Source: an uncultured Clostridia bacterium | GTDB lineage: Bacteria; Bacillota; Clostridia; Christensenellales; QALW01 | Assembly (NCBI GenBank): GCA_934465535.1 | Contig: CAKSKV010000002.1 | Location: forward strand, 124,001 to 188,000 | Direction of reading: 5' to 3' | DNA length: 64,000 nucleotides | Part shown: positions 58,177 through 64,000 of the stretch, in pieces | How the letters are laid out: the number at the start of each line of letters is the position of its first letter | How positions within the stretch are numbered: position 1 is the first letter of the stretch | The notes under the pieces: model-generated | What the model was told of the DNA's origin: nothing | Seen by the model: the letters and a program-made list of their open reading frames with translations, nothing else | Databases searched by the model: none | Program-made: the position numbers and the translations under genes

Positions 58177-58404
58177 ATGATAAAGCTGAATTTTTCAAAT
58201 CTCGCCGGCCGTCTGCGCCCGGAGCAGCCACAAACCGACCGCGCCGGCATAAACGATTCGCCTTCCTTTGTGCCGCCGGTCAAGCCGCGGTACAGTGCCT
58301 ACCGCACCGTTATAGCCCGCCACGATGAGCTGTCCCGCCGCATTGACGATTCCGGCGCGCCGAACAGTGATGAAGGCGATAAGCCGGATGCGGCCGGTGC
58401 ATAA
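58177..58404 (+). CDS. Small protein of unknown function
   Basis: A 75-residue, mostly hydrophilic and probably disordered protein (MIKLNFSNLAGRLRPEQPQT, then PPVKPRYSAYRTVIARHDEL, acidic C-terminus). CGGAGG lies eight bases before the ATG and a terminator follows the stop, so this looks like a real transcription unit although the protein matches nothing I know. The plus-strand leader contains the G-rich-loop hairpin copy C. Confidence 0.6.
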   Translation: MIKLNFSNLAGRLRPEQPQTDRAGINDSPSFVPPVKPRYSAYRTVIARHDELSRRIDDSGAPNSDEGDKPDAAGA

Positions 58405-58408
58405 AGCA

Positions 58409-58438
58409 GGTGCCGCCTCCGGCGGCACCCCGTTTTAT
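58409..58438 (+). terminator. Terminator after the small plus-strand gene
   Basis: The stem GGTGCCGCC/GGCGGCACC with a three-base loop is followed by CCGTTTTA on the plus strand. Confidence 0.7.
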
Positions 58439-58457
58439 GCATTAAAAATTTCCCCGT

Positions 58458-58550
58458 TTATTTTTTGCTTCATTTTTTATCGCTTTTTTGCGCGTTTTTA
58501 AGCGTTTTTTATCGTGTTTTTACGCACTTTTTTAAGTGTTTTTTGCGTTT
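58458..58550. repeat. Phased A-tract array at the end of lnt
   Basis: On the minus strand, eight A4-A6 runs recur every 9-12 bases, beginning inside the last codons of lnt and continuing past its stop. Same design as the arrays after pth and ftsH. Confidence 0.72.
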
Positions 58551-60520
58551 TCACCATCGTCTGCGGCGCCCTGTTCGTCCCTCCCCGGCGCCTCGGCGCC
58601 GCCGAAGGCACCCGGCTCATACTCATTGAAAACGCCCGATCTATCGGTATTTTCCGTCATATCATGCGGTTTATCGGCTTCTTCCGCCATTCCGCCCGCT
58701 TTATCGGTATTTTCCGCCCCGTCACGCAGTTTACCGTCTTCTTTCGCCATTTCGTGCTGTTTATCGGTCTTTTTCGCCTTTCCGCGCAGTTTATCGGCCT
58801 TTTCCTCTGCATTACGCTGTTTATCAGCCTTTTTCGCCTTTTTGCGTGGTTTGCCGCCTGCCTTTTTATGCTTTATATTATCCCCGAAGGCCCCCTCGAT
58901 AAACCCCTGAGTGGCGCGCAGGCGCAGCCTGAAGCCCAATATCGCCCCGCGCACAAACAGCGCAATGCAGGGAACCAGCAGCAGCCACATGGGTATATCC
59001 CCAATAGCGGAATATACGGTTTTTCCCTTAATAAAGGCAACGCTGCCCGCAAGAGTGCTGCGGCAATAGGTCTCAAGCTCCGCCTCAACCCTGCCGCAGG
59101 GGGATATAAACGCCGTTATGCCGCTGTTTCCGGCGCGCACAAGGTATTTTCCGCTTTCCGCCGCACGCAGGCGCGCATGGCTCAGATGCTGCCTGAGCGC
59201 TGCCGAAGTGCCGAACCAGGAATCGTTTGTTATCATTACCGTAAGCGCGCTGCCCGATATACAGGCGTTTCTTTGGAGTGCCGGCTGTATGGATTCATAG
59301 CAGATTATGCTGTTAATGCCGCCCCATGGGGTATCAAATATAAGCGTTTCCCTGCCGTGGAGCAGCTCGCTTCCCGGAACCTCCTGCATCAGCTCGGAAA
59401 GCCCCGGTATTTTGCAGAGTATATCCCTAAAGGGAATATACTCCCCCATCGGCACCAGCAGCTGCTTTGCGTAAGGTGCGCTTATGCTGCCGTCGGGAGA
59501 TATCATATAGGCCACATTGTACTGGCCGTCGGAGGTGTATTTAAGCGCGCCTGTTATGAGACAGACCCCGTTTTCCTTTGTAAAGGCGCGCAGCTTTTCC
59601 ATATATGAGGGGTATGCGGTTAAATCGGTGGTTATTGCGCTTTCGGGCCAGATGACAAGGCGCGTGCTTTCCTTAATATTTTTTTGCGATAGGGAAAGGT
59701 ATACCGAAAGCATATCGGAGCTTGTAGCCATCCATTTTTCATTGCTGGGGAAATCCCCCTGCACCACAAGCGTTTCGGTTTTTGTAAGAGCCGCCGTTTT
59801 ATTGTCCGTTATTCCAATGCGTACGGCCCCACCCACGGAGTTGACGGTAAATATCATAACCGCCGCCGCTGCAAGCCACAGGCTTTTTTTCCACTCAAGG
59901 TGCATAAGCTCCACTGCCGCCCGCGCAAAAAGGCAGTTTATTGCCATTATAAGAAAGGAAACAAAGGTGCCGCCAAAGAGCGCGGAGCTTTGTACAAAGG
60001 GCAAAAACGGCACCGTTATATTACAAAGCCGCGCCCATGGAAAGGCCAAATCTCCCATGGCGCCTATAAGCAGCTCGCCCGCCGCATACAGAGCGCCGAG
60101 CACAAAGCAGTCCGCCGCACTGCCGGTGCGCGCCCTGCGGAAAAGCAGCATGGGCAGGCTGTGCGCCGCCGCCATTATAAGGCATATGACCGCTATTGCG
60201 CCCGTCATTATAAATGCAGCGCCGACTTCGCCGGTACTGGGCGCTAAAACCGTTATCATTTCAAAAAGCCACAGCAGTGTTACCCCGTAATACGCAAAGC
60301 AATAGCAAAAAACTATGCCCACCACCCGGCGGGTTCTGCGCACACGGTAAAGCAGCATAAAGCAAAACGGGACAAGCGAAAAAAAGCACAGCCACCACAG
60401 TGCTTCAAACCTATAAGCCGCCGCCGTAAGCACTCCTGATACCGCCGCCCAAAACCCGGGGCGCAGTGCAGGACCGCGCAGGCGTCTGCCTGCCGAGGAA
60501 AATAAATTATCACTTCTCAT
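58532..60520 (-). CDS. lnt: Apolipoprotein N-acyltransferase with a repetitive C-terminal tail
   Basis: A 662-residue membrane enzyme that would add the third acyl chain to lipoproteins. Membrane helices fill about 1-240; the nitrilase-like domain carries Glu in IWPESAITTD, Lys in YAKQLLVPMGEYIPF and Cys in IICYESIQP, the expected catalytic triad. A last helix (about 505-525) is followed by about 120 residues of charged repeats (KADKQRNAEE, KTDKQHEMAKE, ENTDKAGGMAEE), not usual for Lnt. No ribosome site is seen and the -10 box ends six bases before the ATG, so the mRNA may be leaderless. Confidence 0.92.
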   Translation of the reverse strand: MRSDNLFSSAGRRLRGPALRPGFWAAVSGVLTAAAYRFEALWWLCFFSLVPFCFMLLYRVRRTRRVVGIVFCYCFAYYGVTLLWLFEMITVLAPSTGEVGAAFIMTGAIAVICLIMAAAHSLPMLLFRRARTGSAADCFVLGALYAAGELLIGAMGDLAFPWARLCNITVPFLPFVQSSALFGGTFVSFLIMAINCLFARAAVELMHLEWKKSLWLAAAAVMIFTVNSVGGAVRIGITDNKTAALTKTETLVVQGDFPSNEKWMATSSDMLSVYLSLSQKNIKESTRLVIWPESAITTDLTAYPSYMEKLRAFTKENGVCLITGALKYTSDGQYNVAYMISPDGSISAPYAKQLLVPMGEYIPFRDILCKIPGLSELMQEVPGSELLHGRETLIFDTPWGGINSIICYESIQPALQRNACISGSALTVMITNDSWFGTSAALRQHLSHARLRAAESGKYLVRAGNSGITAFISPCGRVEAELETYCRSTLAGSVAFIKGKTVYSAIGDIPMWLLLVPCIALFVRGAILGFRLRLRATQGFIEGAFGDNIKHKKAGGKPRKKAKKADKQRNAEEKADKLRGKAKKTDKQHEMAKEDGKLRDGAENTDKAGGMAEEADKPHDMTENTDRSGVFNEYEPGAFGGAEAPGRDEQGAADDGENAKNT

Positions 60521-60526
60521 AATGCT

Positions 60527-60555
60527 ATTTTAACTCATATTTTCTTACCGTGCAA
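60527..60555 (-). promoter_or_regulatory. Promoter of lnt
   Basis: TTGCAC-17-TAAAAT on the minus strand; the -10 ends only six bases before the lnt ATG. Confidence 0.6.
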
Positions 60556-60597
60556 CCGCAAAAACGGCGCGCGCAAAGGCATACAGGATATAAACGG

Positions 60598-60626
60598 AAA
60601 AATCCTCCGCAAAATGCGGAGGATTC
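60598..60626 (-). terminator. Terminator after SGNH hydrolase copy 1
   Basis: AATCCTCCGCA/TGCGGAGGATT hairpin with TTTCC after it on the minus strand. The same terminator follows copy 2. Confidence 0.8.
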
Positions 60627-60672
60627 GGATATTTTTAGTGAAAGCAGACATTTGCAAAGGGGGTGATTGCCG

Positions 60673-61998
60673 TTACCCGCGCGCTTTTATGGCGTCAAAA
60701 TCCACAACGGTGCTTAAAAGCTGCTGGGCGTAGAGGCGTATCATATAATCATTGGGATGATTTATGCCGTTGCCGGAAAAATCGATGTAGTTTTTGCCCT
60801 CCAGCATATAGTTATGCATGCGGAATATACCTGCGCTTGCCACACCCTCGTTACTCTGCGCTATTCTTTCGTGTATTCCCTCAAGAGCCGGTTCGATTGC
60901 AAAGGCAAAGCCGCCGTCCTTATTGCTCAGGAAGGTGTCCATAAGTATGATCTCGCACTGAGGCAGCTTTTCCTTTATTCTGCGCACTGCGGCGGCGATG
61001 TTTTTCTCGCAGTCCTCCGCAGCATCGTCACTGCTGTCGTTACCGCCCGTCATAAGCACCACAAGGTCGGGATTATGCGCGATTACCTCGCTGTCCACAT
61101 TCTCCATTGCCCACTGCGAGGTGGTGCCGCCCACGGAGGTGTTTGTATAGCGCACCTTAACGCCGTATATATCGGTGAGCGCCTTTTTGAACATTTTGGG
61201 GAAGCCGTCCTGGTTGGGTCTGCGGCGGTACAGACTGGAGGCGTCGCAGCCATAGGGGATGGAATCGCCGTAGAACAGCACGCTGATCTCGCCGCCGGAA
61301 AGCAGCTTTGCCATGGTGTTTTTAAGTCTTTCGCCCTGAAACTGCTGCGCGGGGCCGTCAAACTCCGCCGGGTCGTACTCGTAGGTTACAAAAACCTGCT
61401 TCTGATAAAGCTCGGGGCCTACGCAGAATATGGCATTATTCCACCGCGCATAGCCGAGGGTGCTCCACGGGGCTTCGTTTGCATCGGTAAACGGGTCTAT
61501 AAGGCTGCCGTCCTCGTTTTTGCCGGAGAGAAAATTGCGGGTGAAATAAGGCACGGAGGAACCCTCCGGGCGGGTGAAGGTGAGAGTGCCTTTATCAAAG
61601 GTGTAATCCTTGCCTTCGACATATTCCTTGCTGAGGGACCAATCGCGCACGGATATTATGCGCTTGGGGGTAAAGCGCAGCCGTCCCGTAGGCGCTTCGC
61701 CGTTTTCCCCCGTCACGAAGCAAAAGCACTCATTATATATTATATTTGTCTGCCAAAAGGGAACATACTGCTCCTCTTTGCCGTAATCGTACTGCGCCGA
61801 TTCCGATTTGATAAAATCGTATCTCCACTCCGGGAGAGCAGGATTTTCGGGAGCCGCCGATGTTTCCGGGGTTGTGCCCGCCGTTGATGTTGTCATTTGT
61901 CCCTCCGTGGCCGGCTGTGTCTGTGCCGGCGTGCAGGCGCACAGCAGCATTGCTGCGATCATCGCGGTGCAGCCCGCCGTTAAAAGCGTCTTTTTCAT
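60673..61998 (-). CDS. SGNH/GDSL-type hydrolase lipoprotein, copy 1
   Basis: A 441-residue exported protein with a Cys lipobox near MLLCACTPA, a Thr/Pro linker, an N-terminal beta domain (about 55-205) and an SGNH esterase domain: FYGDSIPYG with the catalytic Ser, SVGGTTSQWA (Gly), VVLMTGGNDSSD (Asn) and GNGINHPNDY with the catalytic Asp-x-x-His-type end. It probably removes acetyl or acyl groups from cell-wall or dietary polysaccharides. The ATG at 61998 follows GGAGG; an upstream in-frame ATG is not used. Nearly identical to the neighbour at 62281-63585. Confidence 0.9.
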   Translation of the reverse strand: MKKTLLTAGCTAMIAAMLLCACTPAQTQPATEGQMTTSTAGTTPETSAAPENPALPEWRYDFIKSESAQYDYGKEEQYVPFWQTNIIYNECFCFVTGENGEAPTGRLRFTPKRIISVRDWSLSKEYVEGKDYTFDKGTLTFTRPEGSSVPYFTRNFLSGKNEDGSLIDPFTDANEAPWSTLGYARWNNAIFCVGPELYQKQVFVTYEYDPAEFDGPAQQFQGERLKNTMAKLLSGGEISVLFYGDSIPYGCDASSLYRRRPNQDGFPKMFKKALTDIYGVKVRYTNTSVGGTTSQWAMENVDSEVIAHNPDLVVLMTGGNDSSDDAAEDCEKNIAAAVRRIKEKLPQCEIILMDTFLSNKDGGFAFAIEPALEGIHERIAQSNEGVASAGIFRMHNYMLEGKNYIDFSGNGINHPNDYMIRLYAQQLLSTVVDFDAIKARG

Positions 61999-62067
61999 AA
62001 TGCCTCCGACTTTTTGTATTTTTTCCGATTTGCGCATATTTACGGCGCATAAGAAGCTCTATCGGTC

Positions 62068-62096
62068 ATTATATACAATTCCTCTGCGCATTTCAA
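62068..62096 (-). promoter_or_regulatory. Promoter of SGNH hydrolase copy 1
   Basis: TTGAAA-17-TATAAT on the minus strand, about 70 bases before the start codon. Confidence 0.7.
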
Positions 62097-62204
62097 TGCA
62101 CTGTACTGCCGTTTTGCAGCACAAAACTAACTTGTTGGTGAAATTCCGTACCGCTTCCATTTACAAAGCGGGCGCGGCGCATATTGCGCCCGTCTGACGG
62201 AAAA

Positions 62205-62234
62205 GGAAAAATCCTCCGCATTATGCGGAGGATT
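62205..62234 (-). terminator. Terminator after SGNH hydrolase copy 2
   Basis: The same AATCCTCCGCA hairpin as after copy 1, followed by TTTTCC on the minus strand. Confidence 0.8.
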
Positions 62235-62280
62235 CGGGTGTTTTTAGTGAAAGCAGGCGTTTGCAACGGAATGCTTGCCG

Positions 62281-63585
62281 TTACCCGCGCGCCTTTATGG
62301 CGTCAAAATCCACAACGGTGCTTAAAAGCTGCTGAGCGTAGAGGCGTATCATATAATCATTGGGATGATTTATGCCGTTGCCGGAAAAATCGATATAGTT
62401 TTTGCCCTCCAGCATATAGGTATGGAAGCGGAATATGCCGGCGGTGGCTACGCCCTCCTCGCTTTGGGCTATACGATCGTGGATGCCCTCCAGCATGGGC
62501 TTTATTTTGCTGGCAAAGCCGCCGTCCTTATTGCCCACAAAGGTATCCATAAGTATAATCTCGCACCGGGGCAGCTTTTCCTTTATTCTGCGCACCGCGG
62601 CAGCAATGTTTTCCTCGCTGTGCTCGGTGGCATCGCCGTCGTTGCCGCCCGTCATAAGCACCACAAGGTCGGGGTTATGCGCGATTACCTCGCTGTCCAC
62701 ATTTTCCTTGGCCCACTGGGTGGTGGTGCCCCCCACTGCGGTGTTTTTATAGCGGACCTTGCTGCCGTATATATTGGAAAGAGCCTTTGTGAACATTTTG
62801 GGGAAGCCGTCCTGATTGGGCTGACGGTGGTACATACCGGAGGAATCGCAGCCGTAGGGGATGGAATCGCCGTAGAACAGCACGCTTATTTCACTGCCGG
62901 AGAGCAGCTTTGCCATGGTGTTTTTAAGCCTTGCGCCCTGAAACTGCTGCGCGGGGCCGTCAAACTCCGCCGGATCGTACTCGTAGGTTACAAAAACCTG
63001 TTTTTGGTAAAGCTCGGGGCCTATGCAGTAGATGGCTTTATCCCACCTTGCATAGCCAAGGGTGCTCCACGGGGCTTTATCATAGCCGGCAAAGGCCTCC
63101 ATAAGGCTGCCGTCCTCATTTTTGCCGGAGAGGAAATTGCGCGTAAAATAGGGCGCGGAGGAATTTTCGGTGCGGGTGAAGGTGAGAGTGCCTTTATCAA
63201 AGGTGTAATCCTGCCCTTCGACATATTCCTTTTTAAGTGTCCAATCGCGCACGGATATTATGCGCTTGGGAGTAAAGCGCAGCCGCCCGGTGGGGGCCTC
63301 GCCGTTTTCCCCCGTCACAAAGCAGAAGCATTCGTTGTATATAACATTTGTCTGCCAAAAGGGGACATACTGCTCCTCTTTGCCGTAATTGTACTGTGCC
63401 GATTCCGATTTGATAAAATCGTATCTCCACTCCGGGAGAGCCGGTGTTTCCGGGGTTGTCCCCGCCGTAGGTGTTGTCATTTGTGTTCCCTCCGTGGCCG
63501 GCTGCGTCTGTACCGGCGCGCAGGCACACAGCAGCATTGCCGCAATCAGAGCAGTGCAGCCTGCCGTAAAGAGCGTCTTTTTCAT
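62281..63585 (-). CDS. SGNH/GDSL-type hydrolase lipoprotein, copy 2
   Basis: A 434-residue paralogue of the preceding protein with the same signal peptide, linker, beta domain and SGNH blocks (FYGDSIPYGCDSSG, AVGGTTTQWA, MTGGNDGDA, GNGINHPNDY). It differs by a slightly shorter Thr/Ala linker and scattered substitutions, many in the beta domain and near the active-site entrance (for example SLYRRRPNQ versus GMYHRQPNQ). Each copy keeps its own promoter and terminator, so they are separate transcription units produced by tandem duplication. Confidence 0.9.
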   Translation of the reverse strand: MKKTLFTAGCTALIAAMLLCACAPVQTQPATEGTQMTTPTAGTTPETPALPEWRYDFIKSESAQYNYGKEEQYVPFWQTNVIYNECFCFVTGENGEAPTGRLRFTPKRIISVRDWTLKKEYVEGQDYTFDKGTLTFTRTENSSAPYFTRNFLSGKNEDGSLMEAFAGYDKAPWSTLGYARWDKAIYCIGPELYQKQVFVTYEYDPAEFDGPAQQFQGARLKNTMAKLLSGSEISVLFYGDSIPYGCDSSGMYHRQPNQDGFPKMFTKALSNIYGSKVRYKNTAVGGTTTQWAKENVDSEVIAHNPDLVVLMTGGNDGDATEHSEENIAAAVRRIKEKLPRCEIILMDTFVGNKDGGFASKIKPMLEGIHDRIAQSEEGVATAGIFRFHTYMLEGKNYIDFSGNGINHPNDYMIRLYAQQLLSTVVDFDAIKARG

Positions 63586-63683
63586 AACGCCTCCGCCTTT
63601 CTTAAATTTTATGTTTTAATTATAGCGCGCATATTTTTTTGCGCACATACAATAATCATATGCTTCCATATAATTACGCTATG

Positions 63684-63711
63684 ATTATATACACTTTCCC
63701 CCTTATTGCAA
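63684..63711 (-). promoter_or_regulatory. Promoter of SGNH hydrolase copy 2
   Basis: TTGCAA-16-TATAAT on the minus strand, about 100 bases before the start codon. Confidence 0.6.
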
Positions 63712-63909
63712 TGCACTATCCTACTTGTTTTATGCACATAATTAACTTGTTTTTGTGTTGCATGCCCGTACCGCTTTTTCGCACGGCTCGGAAGTTATTT
63801 TTGTGCACAAAAAAGTGCAGGGCGCAACAAAACCGCCCCGGGAAGGGTGTTTTCGCCATTATTAGCGCCGATATAAAAACGCTTACAGCAATAAAAAACA
63901 TTTTCACTA

Positions 63910-63938
63910 TTGCATTCGACTTTTTTCTTTGGTATAAT
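63910..63938 (+). promoter_or_regulatory. Plus-strand promoter at the right edge
   Basis: TTGCAT-17-TATAAT on the plus strand. The gene it drives must start beyond the window. Confidence 0.55.
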
Positions 63939-64000
63939 CTTCTTGCGGGAATACAAAAAGACCCGGCATCAGAAAAAAACAAAACGGACAAAACACGGGA

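Larger units (their letters stand above)
63586..64000. other. Right-edge intergenic region
   Basis: About 415 bases with the promoter of SGNH copy 2 and a divergent plus-strand promoter near the edge. The AT content is high. I see no gene I can support before the window ends. Confidence 0.65.

Noticed and set aside
63716..63991. A 91-codon minus-strand frame at the right edge
   Set aside because: No ribosome site, crosses the promoter region of the SGNH gene, and has no recognisable features.
1..64000. Insertion sequences, prophage genes, CRISPR arrays, rRNA operons
   Set aside because: No transposase, integrase, phage structural, Cas or rRNA signatures were seen on either strand.

Overview
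The window is a gene-dense, GC-rich chromosomal segment of a Gram-positive bacterium, most likely an uncultured gut-type member of the Clostridia. Reasons: Firmicutes-type genes (DUF1385/YqhQ, PrsA foldase, RNase HIII, BceRS-BceAB-like module, LPxTG pili, collagen-like surface proteins), strong AGGAGG ribosome sites with GTG and TTG starts, and very regular SigA promoters (TTGaca-16/18-TATAAT). A species cannot be named from the sequence. There are no rRNA operons, phage, IS elements or CRISPR arrays; one tRNA gene (Arg-CCT) is present.

Layout. 1-2.3 kb: the 5' part of a DUF1385 protein, a putative heavy-metal/Mn exporter (ArsP_2 family) and a small membrane protein. 2.3-5.4 kb: a secreted beta-sandwich protein followed by glmM. 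5.5-7.9 kb: tyrA-aroE-aroQ. 8-15.9 kb: a zinc-ribbon protein, prsA, and glmU-pth-mfd. 16.5-19.5 kb: a P-type ATPase behind a clear yybP-ykoY (Mn2+) riboswitch. 19.6-24.8 kb: a MacB-like fused ABC transporter, rpmE, and iscR-iscS-iscU. 25-28.4 kb: two collagen-like surface proteins. 28.5-33.4 kb: a two-component system plus ABC transporter of Bce type. 33.5-37 kb (plus strand): ftsH, a NUDIX hydrolase and a low-GC two-gene cassette.

37-45 kb: a complete sortase-dependent pilus operon (coiled-coil protein, signal peptidase I, adhesin, major pilin, class C sortase, minor pilin, sortase-like protein lacking catalytic residues). 45.3-47.8 kb: tRNA-Arg, rnhC, rdgB and a YfcE-like phosphodiesterase. 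47.8-51 kb: mgtE behind a long leader with a small ORF and a terminator, then a PepV-like dipeptidase. 51-58 kb: envelope proteins of unknown function and three paralogous DUF5050 lipoproteins. 58-60.5 kb: a small orphan gene and lnt with a repetitive tail. 60.6-63.6 kb: two tandemly duplicated SGNH-hydrolase lipoproteins.

The most unusual signals are outside genes. (1) Three intergenic hairpins with unrelated but perfect 11-12 bp stems share the same loop, a tract of four G-runs separated by single bases (15955, 51839, 58056): a candidate stem-capped G-quadruplex element. (2) Three arrays of A-tracts repeated about every 11 bp (13830, 35750, 58455) lie just downstream of stop codons, as expected for curved DNA or a special 3' UTR. 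(3) The mgtE leader encodes a 32-residue peptide before an intrinsic terminator and has no recognisable M-box. (4) Two putative metal exporters, one under the Mn riboswitch, suggest attention to manganese export.
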